Source: Selaginella moellendorffii
Taxonomy: Eukaryota; Streptophyta; Lycopodiopsida; Selaginellales; Selaginellaceae
Length of the DNA: 64,000 nucleotides
Direction: 5' to 3'
Assembly (NCBI RefSeq): GCF_000143415.4
Contig: NW_003314261.1
Location: forward strand, 3,774,880-3,838,879
Shown here: positions 32,757-44,720 of the stretch, one piece after another
Layout of the letters: every line of letters begins with the position of its first letter
Numbering within the stretch: position 1 is the first letter of the stretch
Notes under the pieces: model-generated
What the model was told of the DNA's origin: nothing
Databases searched by the model: none
What the model saw: only the letters and a program-made list of their open reading frames with translations
Translations under genes and position numbers: made by a program

Positions 32757-34258
32757 AATTTTCACCTCAAATCATGGCGGTGCACAAAATCTAGTGTTAA
32801 TTGATTGGAAAAATATAACTTCCAAGTTTTTGTCTATTACACCTTTCCAGTGAAATCATCCTGTAAAGCTTGCTAAACTCTATATTTCTATGGAAGTGAA
32901 AACATTGGGTATGGAAAGAAAATGCAAACCTAACAAGAAACAGGTGAGAACGAAGGAGTTGCTAATCAAAGAGGCCATCCAACCAATGCCTCCAACTCTA
33001 AAAACTGCCATAAACATAGCTCCAGCCACAAACCCTACAGCTAGTGCTTCCAATTGCTCTCTCCTCCAGCTATTGTGCCTTTCCCTCCAATTGCAAATAC
33101 AATTATTAATATAGTAGTATATAGTGATGTATGCATGGACATAAATTGAAATGTCAACTATAAAATGGTTGCAACCTAGCCCTATGCTATTGAGTAGGCA
33201 CCACCTATAGGCTGACTGGGATGCCATGTTAGATATGGCCCTAATAAGAGCCAATGGCAGATCCCCACCTCCTCAAGCACAAGTAATATTGCATAATTGA
33301 CTAGGCTCCTCTCAAACATTTTATTGAAGACATTCCTAGGCTTTGATTATCATCCACATTGCCTTGCAAAAACACAATGAGCTCCTTCTCTCATGGCATA
33401 TGCCTTATAATTAGGTTGGGCAAATTTAAAGAATTCCACAAGCATAAACCTTGGAAACAAAGAAGAAATGACTATAGCTTTTTATAGGTAAAAGGAAAAC
33501 ATTCTTAGTTTGTTTTGGGAACCAAATCGTTTTATTGTCTACTCTTTATCTTGATTTTTATTTTTTGCCTACCTCCTAGCAAAGCTCTAAAGATCCAAAG
33601 TGCAACCTATTTCCTCTAGAATTCTTGATGGATTGGTATTAGGAGTTGAGGAAGATGAAGAGACTAGAGATATCAAGGTTGCAAACAAAGCATTTTCAAG
33701 AAGATATTTTCAAGAAATAATGGTAGACTATTTAGATCCCTTGAATTGGAAAGGGCATTCACGTAGCTCAAATCATTATATAATTTAGATTAGTTAAATC
33801 CCAATCCATATTACTATGCCTTAAAATTCAGATGATCAAGCTTCTCTTTACATATAAATTAACACATTCTTTATCACACATTAGAAAAATTTCAATTAAA
33901 AGTAATCCCTTTTGGTTAGTGTTTATTCTTTTCTCCCATTTTTGCTTTCACTTCATAGTTGTCATTTTTCTATAGTTTCTTTTATCTAATCTATTCTTTA
34001 TTGTTATGGCAACAAAGCAAGATAAAGGCAAGGCAAAATCTACCTTTGTTATTATGCTCTCTTGTAACATTTCTTTTAATTAGTTTCCTCTTGTATATAT
34101 AAAGAAAAAGTGTGGGGTGTGATTTCAAGCTTAATTTCATTCCTATGACCAGTCTTTGTAGATAACTCTTTTGAAGCTTTTAAAAGATATACTAAAGTTA
34201 GCATAACAACAATTTAGGTATTGATAAAAATTCTCGTATCGATTCACCCAATTTAACA
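32757..34258. other. Duplicated non-coding flank (segment B)
   Basis: 32757-33790 is collinear with 14346-15290 of segment A; 33600-33788 holds the partner of the MQPISSRILDG reading frame. 33791-34258 is AT-rich with no recognisable feature and no counterpart of the PPR fragment found at 15662-15925. Confidence 0.5.
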
Positions 34259-34342
34259 AACGCCATCTCAGCCATGTAGTTAAATTCGTTAGAAGAAGCT
34301 AGGGTTTATTTTGTTGAGGTGAAAACAAAGCTTGTAAGAGCG

Positions 34343-35278
34343 ATGACGGTGGTAAGTGAGTTTAGGGAGGAAGATTGCAAAGAGCTTCTCAGCATTCATA
34401 TGTTGGGGCAGCGAGGTTTCGAGAAAGGTAGGACGCTGGGGTGTGGCGGCCAGGGGCATGTATTCGTGCTCCACAATCTGGACGGTCACAAGTCATATGC
34501 AGCCAAGGCATTTCGATCAGGGAGCGACGCTGAGAGAGAAGTTGGGATCATGGCCAAGCTCCGGGGCTGCCCTGGAGTTGTCTCCTTCAAAGATTTCATC
34601 AAGGAGAGAGATGGAGGACAGTGTTTTGGGAGTATTATTATGGAACTATGTGGATCTAGTCTTGCTGATCGCTTGCGCGTTTCCGGGCAGATGAGCGAAG
34701 AAGAAGCAGCTCAGATTATCAAGCAGCTGGCAGAGACCCTCAAGGAGATGCATTCGAGAGGCATAGTTCACCGGGATCTCAAGCCGGGCAACATCCTTTT
34801 CAAGCTAGACGCGCGCGACAAAGTGGTGATTAGTGACTTTGGTATTGCCACAGACGACCCTGAGGAGATGTCGCAGTACTGTGGCACGGCAAAGTACATG
34901 GCACCCGAGGTGGCAGAGAACAAGGATGGGAGCTTCTACACAGCAGCTATCGACGTGTGGGGACTTGGAGCGATTTTATACGAGATGCTGGGAAAGGGAG
35001 GATATCAGCCGAGTGAAGCATTTGATCGTGTGCGACAGGGGGCATCCCCGGTTGGTCCTTTCTCGTTTGTAGCGGAGGATCTCCTTGAGAAGATGCTGGC
35101 TGTGGATCCGAAACAAAGGCTGACAGTCGATCAGGTTCTACAACACCCATGGATTGTCAAGCTTTGCAGAAGCAGCAGCAGTAAGATCTACAGGACGTGG
35201 AGGAGGCCCTGTGGTGCGAAAAGGAGTGCTCCTGGCCTCGACAAGGACTTGGTCGTGAAGAAAGTTCGAGCGGCTTAA
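34343..35278 (+). CDS. Ser/Thr protein kinase, copy B
   Basis: An intact single-exon gene of 311 residues from ATG 34343 (M-T-V-V-S-E-F). A longer reading would need a GTG start at 34319. It has the same kinase landmarks as 16264-17202: GCGGQG loop, AAKAF Lys, HRDLKPGN, DFG, APE, DVWGLG. From EEDCKELL onward the two proteins are identical. Differences are confined to the first few residues (MMAVVSEFS against MTVVSEFR). The sequence upstream of the start differs strongly from copy A, so the two copies may have different promoters. Substrate unknown. Confidence 0.88.
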   Translation: MTVVSEFREEDCKELLSIHMLGQRGFEKGRTLGCGGQGHVFVLHNLDGHKSYAAKAFRSGSDAEREVGIMAKLRGCPGVVSFKDFIKERDGGQCFGSIIMELCGSSLADRLRVSGQMSEEEAAQIIKQLAETLKEMHSRGIVHRDLKPGNILFKLDARDKVVISDFGIATDDPEEMSQYCGTAKYMAPEVAENKDGSFYTAAIDVWGLGAILYEMLGKGGYQPSEAFDRVRQGASPVGPFSFVAEDLLEKMLAVDPKQRLTVDQVLQHPWIVKLCRSSSSKIYRTWRRPCGAKRSAPGLDKDLVVKKVRAA

Positions 35279-35637
35279 AAGTGGCAGCAGTCAGTCCGGT
35301 AAGCACACTTGCCATTTCCTATTTCTCCTATTCGCAGTTACTAACTTCATTTGCTTGGGTTCGTTTTTGTATCCTCCGGACATCATCGACATCTCTCGTG
35401 TCTCTGTGTGGAAATACGTTTTTGGTGGCTGCCGAGAACAATCATGGAACAAAAACGAGATCCAAGCAAATGCCGAGATAGATGCAAACGTGTTACACAC
35501 GAAGCTATGCCGCTCTTCTTTAAGAAACAAGGGAAGTCTTCCCTCAAGAAAGAATTAAAAAAGTCCATCCATATATAAATCGAGAATGGCTATTGATCAC
35601 TGCTAATCTAACAATTTCTTGAAATCATTGTGGAACT
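35279..35637. other. Kinase / PPR intergenic region, copy B
   Basis: No difference from 17203-17561 was noticed by eye; no gene seen. Confidence 0.5.
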
Positions 35638-36664
35638 TCATATCTTGAGATCAGTCGGGAAGGAAGAGTCCGCTTGATCCATGCTTTTGCATACGACTGG
35701 CAGGACACCACATCGCGCTGGGGAATTCGATCGACGGCTGCTCTCGCGAGGAAGCTGGTAGGCCGTGCATGACACGAAGACGTGCTTGCTCGATTGTCCG
35801 CGAACGCTTGGATCATCACAAGGCCGGCAGCTTGCGCTTTCTCCAAACGCCCGCTCATGTCCGGGATACCACGAATCAAACACCTTCTTGACCAACGCAT
35901 CATGGGCGCATCCATCGATGATCGTGTTCCAGGAGACGAAGTTCCTGGCCGGCATCCGGAAGAACATCGCCTGCACTACCTGGAGATTCCCATTCTGGGC
36001 ATATGCAGTGATCATCACGTTCCAGGTGACGGGATCTCCCTCCCGCATCGCCCAGAACATCGCTCTGGAGTCCTCTTCCTTGCCATCCTTCGCCAGCGCC
36101 AGGAGGATTGCAGTGGATTTGAGGAAAGTCCAGCGCGGAAGGAGATCAAAGACGCGCCTTGCGTGCTCAAGATCCCCGATCTTAACAAATGCGCCGATGA
36201 GGCAACTCCACGCCACGGAATCTCTGCCGCCGGGGATGCGATCGAAGAGATTGTTGGCGTCCCAGGGCCTGCCGTTGTGCGCGTAGACGGTGAGCATCGT
36301 GATCCAGGAGAACCTGCTCTTGCTGTGATCGTCCATGCCGTCCAAGATCTCCCGCGCCTCGCCGACGCTGCCGCATTCGCCATACATGTAGAGCAGCGCA
36401 TTGCAGAGGAAGATGTCGGTGGAGAGGCCATGGCTCCAGATCTGGGCGTGCACGGGTGCAAGAACGCACTAGCTGGACGAATTCTTGGTCCTCAATCGAG
36501 CTCTTGCGATCAATCGGCAGGACAGGCGCTGGCATTGCCGCATTCTTCATTTTTAACGTTTGGCTATGGAGGAAAATTGACGCCCACCGTCGAGGGAGAA
36601 AGTAAGCCTTCTGGCAGGTTTCTCCAGGGATTGTGCGAGCATTAGAGCGATGGAATCCAGCCAC
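35638..36664 (-). pseudogene. PLS-type PPR gene, copy B (truncated and frameshifted)
   Basis: It has the same break points as copy A: open frame 36453-35638 with about six PPR units, frame loss after FVSWNTIIDGCAHD, and an N-terminal phrase in another frame. Only a handful of base differences from copy A were found, one changing Val to Ile in the degenerate unit. Because both copies share the same disabling breaks, the damage came before the duplication or was spread by conversion. Confidence 0.75.
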
Positions 36665-36935
36665 TGGCGGTGTCGAGCATCTTAAGATGAGGATTTTCGT
36701 GTTCTAGAGCAGGGATTAGACCTCTTCTCAAGGAAATCGTAGGAAAACCTCTAGTGTAAGCAATGGTGAGCAGCAATCAAACTCAACGGGCTGTGGCTCG
36801 CCCGTTAACTCGATCCAGCCGTTGGCAGCGGTCGGATCGAGTCAGGTTCTGATGGCAGTGATATTAGAAGCCATGAATAAGTTTGTATTTTTTCTTTGAT
36901 TTCTTCTCTTTTGTTCTTAACTTGTTCTTCCTTAG

Positions 36936-37135
36936 GTGGCGTTGCCTTTGAGAGAATATCTAGACATTGTTTTGTCACCTGGAGAGCACAACGATCACTT
37001 TTATCTGGCACAGGTTATGATTTACTCTTGTTGTTTGTGTTGCTGATATTGACGATTTCACTGCAGGTTCCTATACACGTGGAAGGCTCAACCGAGAAAC
37101 CTCAGCTCGCTTCTCTGGAATCCGAAATCTCCATG
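36936..37135 (+). pseudogene. Two-exon fragment of an unrecognised gene, copy B
   Basis: Exons 36936-37013 and 37067-37135 with the same splice borders as copy A and a 53-nt intron. The second exon reads VPIHVEGSTEKPQLAS (Arg to His and Lys to Glu relative to A). Gene identity unknown. Confidence 0.4.
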
Positions 37136-37904
37136 GTATCATATTTTCACACCTGCAAGTTTCTTGAGGACTGTCCAGTTCAGGCTGATAGTCGACATCC
37201 AGAGAGGTGGCCTTGCGAGAAATCAGACAATTTCAATTCATGAAGGGCACTTAAGTTGATGGCTTCAAAGAGTTGGACAAGGTAGTCCTCAGCAGCCTAT
37301 GTTGACAAAGCATGGATTTAAAGGTAGAAACCATGGGTCTTATGTTGATTTAAAACATTGTAATATATTCAAGAAATGATAAGAAGATGTAAATATAGTG
37401 GAATATGCTTTTTCTTTATTTGTTATATGAAATTCTTTCTTGGTTCCAATTGGGTATGCTCAAGTGAAAGCTTTTGGACCATGCTGAGGGACTTATCCAG
37501 TGGCTGGAGATTGACAAAGGGAAAGACTTCTCAAGCTTGAAGTTTCTCTTCAGCCTTCAGTTCTTTGGTGATGAGGCTGCTCCGATCGAGTTGCAGAGCA
37601 GGAAGATGAGTGCAGTAATGGTCTAAACTTTTTTAACATGAACTTCTTTCCAGGACTTCAAATAAACTCTCAGGAGTGTCCAGTTCGTGTAGAAGATACC
37701 CTTGGCAACGATCAAATGGAATGTTCCAAAGGATGCATTGGGAAGAGTGAAATTCTCATATATGTAATTACGTTAGCTAGTCTTCTTCCTTTAACTAGTA
37801 GACTTCCCAAACACTAAAAGGAGATTAGCTCAACGGCTGAATGGTGTTTGGAATTGTGATCAACAGTTATGTGTTGATGGGAATCAACCATGGTATATTA
37901 CATA
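37136..37904. other. End of segment B
   Basis: Continues to match segment A (19072-19500) up to about 37815, apart from about 240 bp (37208-37450) present only here. That block either inserted in B or was lost from A; no target duplication is evident. 37816-37904 has nothing identifiable. Confidence 0.45.
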
Positions 37905-39185
37905 ATTTAGAACCCTTATTTCTATTTCTTTGATAGTCAAGTGAAGTCATGAAACAAGAAAGGAAAGTGATCATCAAGGATTTGCACCATTTCAAAGACT
38001 ACCTAAACTGAGATTTGTTACAGCCAGCTTGTGCCTCATTTTAGAGTGTTAAAGAGCTTAAGGCCTACTTGAAGCAATTGCATCCCCTCTGCCCATGCTG
38101 TGGTGAGCAAATAAAGTTTGATTACTTCAACAATCATTATGTGATCCAGCCCTATTACAAGTGCTGTGGCGATAAACATCATAAGTTCACATATAGTGGC
38201 ACCATAAGGCCCACAAAAGATCGCGATGTCAATATGGAATGCCCCAAAAAGAGAATCAAGAAGCAGCAGCAGCAGCAGCACAAGCCAAATAGGCTTAGTG
38301 GTGGCAAGAAAGACATAGTGTTGGTGAGTCAAAGCCCTAGTAGTGACTAGTTGTTGCTAGTCAGCAATGAGCTCTAGAGTTTGATTAAGTCTCTCATAGA
38401 AGATATAGAAGATGGGCACATATCCTAGCACACATGTGGCACAAGGGGGGAGGAAATCCACATGGAAGATGAGGATCTCAAGAAATTTATCAAAGAATTA
38501 AGGTTGATGAGGGGGATCATGATGATTTTTTGTTGGGTTTCCATGGAGTGGAAGAAAGCAACAATCCACAATAGGCCCAGGATCATATACCCAAGCTGGA
38601 CAATTTTGCCATGGAGCTAAAGGAGTAAATTGAACTAGTGGACAAAGAAGGATGCAACTTTGCATTAGAATTGGAGGAGGAAATAAAACAAGAAACCATA
38701 ACAACAAGGGAGCAAGCGATGTTAGTTTGGAGGGATGAGGTGAGGAAAATCAAGTGTAGATAGAGATACTAATTTTCACCTCAAATCATGGGGGTGCATA
38801 AAATCTAGTGCTAATTAATTGGCAAAAATGTAACTTCCGATTTTTTGTCTACTACACCTTTCTAGTGAAATCGTCCTATAAAGTTTGCTAAACTCTACAA
38901 TTTTATGAAGGTGGAAACATTGGGTATGGAAAGAAAATGCAAATTTAACAAGAAATAGGTGATTCAATTTGGAACGAGGAGCTGTTGATTGAGGAGGCTA
39001 TCCAACCAATGCCTCCAACTCCAACAGCTACCATAAACATAGCTCCAGCCACAAACCCTACAGCCAACACCTCCAATTGCTCTCTCCTCCAACTATCCCT
39101 CAAATTGCAAATACCATTATTAATATAGTAGTATATAGTGATGTATGCATGGACAGGCACCACTTATAAGCTGATTGGGATGCCA
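37905..39185 (+). pseudogene. Dof-like zinc finger gene, copy C (best zinc finger)
   Basis: The frame starts at ATG 37948 (MKQERKVIIKDLHHFKDYL) with two stops before the finger. From 38069 it is open: LCPCCGEQIKFDYFNNHYV, then IQPYYKCC, HHKFTYSGTIR. This aligns with the Dof domain pattern C-X2-C-X21-C with KFxYxNN, QPxYxC and T.GGT.R; the fourth Cys of Dof (C-X2-C) is not present, and His residues follow. A Lys-rich block, a (CAG)n Gln run and the acidic tail follow (38340-38760, broken). Dof proteins are plant transcription factors. Inference: a diverged Dof relative. It is cut at 39185 by a Helitron. Confidence 0.6.
38267..38281 (+). repeat. (CAG)n run in copy C
   Basis: Five CAG-type units (Gln run) before HKPNRLSGGKK. 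Copies A and B have shorter interrupted versions, including TAG in place of CAG. Confidence 0.6.
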
Positions 39186-41406
39186 TCTATATATATAAAG
39201 CGAAGGCCTACCAGCCATTGGATCCCAGACTGGTTTGTATAGTTATGCAATAAATTTTCCTGATATTAGCCTTGGTCAATGGAAGACCACCACAGCTCCA
39301 GTGCTCATTGGCTCTAAGTGAGGCAACACAAACATCTAACACATGTCACTAGTGTGTCCTACCCCATGCCCATTCTTTTTAGCTTGCCCTAGATGCTCTA
39401 CCACAATTGAGCTAACACTTGCTTGCCGGATCAGTGGCAATCATAGTAATTGCACTTCTTCCTATGGAGATTGGTGTTTAGCATCGGGCAGGTGGCTGCT
39501 AATTTGGCCCCCAACCACAACAATTTGGTCTAGAGTTGGAGCCAGAGCCAGCCTTCAATGTGGCTAGAACCATCAAAGAGTTTGCAATCCCTGTTCTTCT
39601 ATGAGAGAGAATAAGCCCAAGATGAGTTCTTGAACTTGCAAACCCCACCCACCTCTCACGGCTCAATTGTATTGGCTGTTAGATTAATGTTCGTACAACT
39701 TCTCTTTTGTTTATAGCTTACGGTGTGTACAGATTATGCTTTCATTGTGTAGTCTTTGAATTTTTTATTTTTTATTTTTTTTCTGGTGTAAGAATGCAAG
39801 TTTTGGCTTTTACTTAGAATCTTTGAAAATTTTAAGATAAATGCTTTGATTTTCTTTTAGATTGATGCATCATTTGCACCTACTTCTTGCCTTAAGTTTA
39901 AATTTGCATTAAATAGGTTATTTCATCTTATTTATCGAACAAAACTTCCTCCCTAGCAAATATGCTTTAGCTTCACAAAGTATTAAGAGGCATATGTCAC
40001 CAATTGCTTCCAACTATTGACACTAGCACATACATTCATACTAACAATAGTCTTGGATGTGCTAATGAAGAAATTAATATAGACTTTAAATATGCTAATA
40101 CAAAAATTATTTCAAATCTTGATGATGCTAATACAAATATAGACCTTGAAAATGCTAATGAAACTAATACAAATACATGCAATCATCACAATTATATTGT
40201 CTATAAATTAGCACATCAAAAGAATTATAATGACCATATAACATATATGTCATCCATATGTGTCTTTTGTGGTGCATTACATTTTGAAAACAAGTCAAGC
40301 TCAATGTGCTACTAGAATGGAAAGGTTTCCCTTCCCCAACTTTCATCTTTACCTACTATATTGCATATGCTTTTTAATGAAAATAAAAACTCCAACTTTA
40401 AAATTAACATAAGAAATTTTAACAATGCTTTGGCTTTTGCATTAATGGATGCTTATGTTGATAATTAAAGTGATTGTTTTAGAATACATGGCCAAATTTA
40501 TCACAATATTACTTTAGTATATCCTATTGCTAATATACCACGATCATATAGACAACTTTACATACTTGTCACATCTGAGGCTACAAATATTAAAAAGCAA
40601 AACCCATTCAACACAAACTGTGATCCTAATTTGTTATTACAATTAGATCACATGCTAAGAAGGAAGCTCACTTAACAATTTATGGTTGATGCTTATGTAA
40701 AGGTTGAATCTAACAACTTTAATTTCTTTTGCACTCATAAAAAATACTTAACAGTGGATTATTACATAAATCTTAAGGACTATATTAGCAATAGGGCTGC
40801 TACTAATAACGCTGAATCTGGAAAAGTTATAATTTTACCTTCTGCAGCCCATGAATAATGCAACAATATTATCAAGATGCTATTGCTATTGTCACACATT
40901 TTTGAAAACCTAACTTATTTATTATATTTACATGCAACCCAAAATAGCCTGAAATTGTGAAAAAATTATAGCTGAATGAATCACTTAAGGATTAACCTGA
41001 TTTTATTTCAAGAGTTTTCAACTTAAAACTTAAAAAATTTCTACATGACATAAGTATCAAAGGAATTTTTGGGAAGTGCATCACATATGTTTATGTTATT
41101 GAATTCTAAAAAAGAGGTTTGCCTCATTGTCATTTCTTAACAATATTATCAAGTAAAGATAAGAGAAGAAACCATGATTTAGTTGACAAATTTGTCATTG
41201 CATAATTGCCACGCCCACTGCTACAACCAAAATTGTATAACATAATTATAAATCATATGATACATGGTTCATGTGGTAATCTAAATCCTAGAAGCCTTTG
41301 CATAGAAAATAATAAATGCTCTAAAAATTATGTAAAAGAATTTAATGTTGAAATTGTGAGTGCTTGGAATATGGAAAGGGAATACAAAAATGTGCATGTC
41401 AATTAG
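39186..41406 (+). mobile_element. Helitron, 5' portion
   Basis: The 5' end reads TCTATATATATAAAGCG, a typical Helitron terminus starting TC. It begins exactly between A and T of the host word GATGCCAT: copies A and B continue ...CATGTTAGATATGG at the same place, giving an empty-site comparison. Helitrons insert at A^T without a target duplication. A decayed Rep gene follows in the same orientation. No helicase domain and no 3' CTRR end with hairpin were identified, so the right border is arbitrary. Confidence 0.75.
39990..41400 (+). pseudogene. Helitron Rep (HUH nuclease) remnant
   Basis: Conserved Helitron phrases appear in order with frameshifts and stops: CVFCGALHFENK (zinc-binding), INIRNFNNALAFA, FRIHGQIYHNI, RQLYILVTSEA, FTCNPK, RVFNLKLKKFLHDI, IFGKCITYVYVIEF, then KRGLPHCHFLTIL, which carries the HUH motif (His-Cys-His), and finally MIHGSCGNLNPRSLCIENNK. 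The Rep protein nicks and transfers single strands in rolling-circle transposition. This copy cannot be translated, and the catalytic Tyr region and helicase are not found. Confidence 0.85.
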
Positions 41407-43505
41407 CCCAAAAACCCTAGCTTATATACAGAATCTGTAGGAATATGGTGGTCTACCCAGAAAATTCAAAAAAAAGAGTTCTTTTTGTCATCTTGGCTGA
41501 TCATCCAGCTCAGTGTGAGTTGCTAAAACTGTCTATAGATACTTTTTGGATTTAGATTTCTAATGTTTGTGGGTTTCTTACTCAAGTGACTTATGGATGC
41601 CTTTAACTGTTTTGTACTAGGTGGGGCAGAAAATGTAAACTCCTATGACTAAGGAAGGAACACATTGGAAATACAATGATATTTTGTGCAACTCAATGGA
41701 GTCTGCAGAAGAAAGAAGCCTTGATGAGATTCATGCATCCATATCAAAGCTTGAATTTACCACGAACTCATCTTGCAAGCAGAAGCTGCAACAGGATAGT
41801 GGAGTACACAGGGAAAGCCGCCTCCATCAGCTATTCAGCATTTATGGGTATGCAATATTCAATTTCTCATTTAGTAAGCTACTTTCTAGTTTGGCTTTCA
41901 ATGTGATTACTAGGATGAACTACAGTTCAGGAAAGGGGTCATTCAAGCACTGTGACATCACAAATGGCTTCTTTGTTGAACCACAGAACAAGTTGTATGA
42001 AAAAGGGCCATTGACCTGACCATCCACTTACACGTTTAGGCTTCTGGAAAGTGCAAGAACACCAACATTATGTTCAATGGTACCACACATACATCTTGGA
42101 TGGACTTCTTGACACAAAACACTTTCAGTTAGCTTACTTGCTTATTTTCAAATGGAGTAGATGGACCAAGGAGACATTGGACCTTATGTGCAACTATTGT
42201 AGCATGGTTGAAATTCTTTGGTTTCAACTATTTGGTGCTCATCAGTCAGTTATTATGCATGCTTTCAGAAGAGGGCATATATGTGATGACATTTATAAGT
42301 ACAGTTCATCTGCTAATACTTGGTGTTATGGATTTGAATTGGACTTCAAAGTCCTCAATGCAACAGAGACAAACAACAGGCAAATATAAATGACGTTCAC
42401 AAAGGCACACCTCAGGTACTAATCTTGTGTTGTTCTTACTTTTCTCGGAGTCTAAAATTTACTCATGTACATAGGTATTTTTTAAAAGGTTTTGAGGAGG
42501 AGGCCATGGCAGAAAGAGATGGGAAACAACGTTTCAAAGTGCTCCTAAATGATAGGTTCATGAGTCCCTAATCTAGACAGCCCAATAACAGCAAGGTGTA
42601 CATGAAGAACAGAATGATTGTGGTTAATTTAGAGGAGCAAGCACTAGATATATGGAGAAGAGTGTTTGACTTGGCAAGCATTGACTGGAAGAAACAAATA
42701 AAAAAAGTGGGAGTTCTGATTGGTATGCAGAAAGGGTGTCCAATAACGGTTCTAAAACTAAGTTTGATGTCAGAACTTGTAGGCAACACTTTCCAACGCA
42801 CACATATTTTCAAAGAACAGTGCTATGTGCACAAGGCTATTTGTATGAATGGTGTTGTTTTCAAGAAAGGCAACACTATTGTCACTTAGGATCCAGACAA
42901 TGAAGGTAATATTTTTCTTTTGGGCATTTCATTGTGTTGTTCTGAATATGTTTGATTTTTGTTCTTGCAAGTGTGTTCCACAGAAATGCAAGATGTATTT
43001 TTAGTTGACTTTTTTTAAGAATAATCATGACCTATTGTGCACGAGGCTACAGGGATGCAAGTTCTTGCTCCTGGACATTTTCCATTCAATTCCATGTGCA
43101 TTCGACGAGTGAAGGACATCTTGTGTGAGATTTGCATAGTTCCTCATACGTATATGACAATGGCAAGCAGAGGCTTTGATATTGCACTTGAAGTGGTTGC
43201 AAGTAAGTTTCCATATCATCTTCAAACAGGTTTTGGGAAAAACCTTGGGTATTCGAAGGTGATATTGTTGAAATACAGGGAAGGAGTGGCTCATGTGCAG
43301 GTGTTGTGACATCATCCAACACTGATACTAGGAGTGCAAATGTGCTTTGGTTGGATGAGGCTACAGTGAATGGGGGAGTTGTGTTAGTGTCAGTAGCAAA
43401 TTTACAGAACTCAAAGTAGCTTTGGTTGAAAGTTGAGCGGTTCATTCTATGCACTAGAAGTGAAAATGGCTACATCTGAGTTGAATTTGATGACATTGTG
43501 GAGGT
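41407..43505 (+). pseudogene. Decayed DNA-transposase-like region
   Basis: Frames 41645-42019 and 42051-42389 contain, near 42313-42390, a phrase NTWCYGFELDFKVLNATETN followed by NRQI and MTFTKAHL. It resembles the FWCF.FER.NG.L...TNNR.IE motif of RNase H-like transposases (KDZ / Plavaka / CACTA-related). Downstream frames at 42596-42889 (VHKAICMNGVVFKKGNTIVT) and 43215-43515 (FEGDIVEIQG, then NVLWLDEATVNGGVVLVSVA) are open but not recognised. It may be a separate transposon or cargo of the Helitron. The family call is tentative. Confidence 0.35.
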
Positions 43506-43651
43506 ATTGGCAAATCTGTAGATGATATTAACTGCTCTTGATCCCTTTGTATGAAGCATTTTAACCGCTGCACATGCACAATCTCTAGAGGATCGGCCTG
43601 TTGGACATCATGCCGAACCTCATAAACTTGTGGTCCAACTTGCCACAACAC

Positions 43652-44541
43652 TCAATACGGTCCTTTCCACTGTGCAAGGAGCCCTTTAAATAAACCACGT
43701 TCTGTAAGATGGGGAAAACGGACTAACACCAAATTATCCACTGTGTACTCCGTAGGTGGACGATGATGGGAGTTGTACTGCCGTTGTTGTCCCACTTGTA
43801 TGCAGCCTAAATGTTCGGCAGACTCCGCTCGGACAAGTGGAAGAATGCTCGTCAAATATTGATCCCACGACCTAGCATCCGTAGCTCATGGCAATCACAA
43901 AGGTAAACCTAGCTCCGTTGGTAATATTGGATCATGACCATATAAAAATTTATATGGTGAAGCACCAATAGAACTCTACACCCCTGTGACATATGCATAC
44001 CGAAGAGACGGCAAATAACCATCCCAATCCGAATGCTGAAAGTTCACATACTTCGCAATCATCCCCTTGAATGTCTGAACAAGCTGTTCCACCAAACTGT
44101 TTGATTGTGGATAATAAACACTCGTGAAAGTGTGGCATATCCCCAGCTGAGATGTCAAAACATGAAATGCCTCAGCCATAAATGCGGGACCATTATCTGA
44201 AAGAATCTGCTCTGGACAAGAATGCTGGAACACCACTCGATTGAAGAGGAAGTATCCAATAGTAGTTGCAAAGGCACTAGCAAGAGCACCAACTTCCACC
44301 CAACAAGTCAAGTAGTCAGAAGCAATAATAACATACTCATTGTCAATAGTCAACCGTGAAAAAGGTCCCATAAGATCAAACGCCACCAACTCAAATGGAT
44401 GGGAAACTGCAATTGACTCCAATTGTCCTTCCGCAGCCCAAGAGGGAGTATTACGAACTTGGCACCAAATGCAGTTACGCATATACCGGATAATATCACG
44501 TCGCATCTACGGCCAATAGAAAGACCTACGCAGCTTCTCAA
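43652..44541 (-). pseudogene. Integrase of gypsy fragment B
   Basis: Frame 44506-43976: CIWCQVRNTPSWA (end of zinc finger), HPFELVAFDLMGPF (first Asp), EQILSDNGPAFMAEAF (second Asp), YYPQSNSLVEQLVQTFKGMI (region of the catalytic Glu). The tail continues at 43855-43652 (VLVRFPHLTERGLFKGL). One frameshift near 43976. Confidence 0.85.
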
Positions 44542-44720
44542 TTACACGACGATGTCCCATATGCCCACCTAGAACTGGAGAATCATGGTAGGCATGGAGA
44601 AACTATGGAATAAAGATAGAAGGCACCACCAGCCGTAAATGATCATTAGGATCCGTCCTCACAAAATAAAGAAGGTTGTCTTCGAGGTGATATTGAGAAT
44701 GTAAATGCTGGAAAGGCAAG

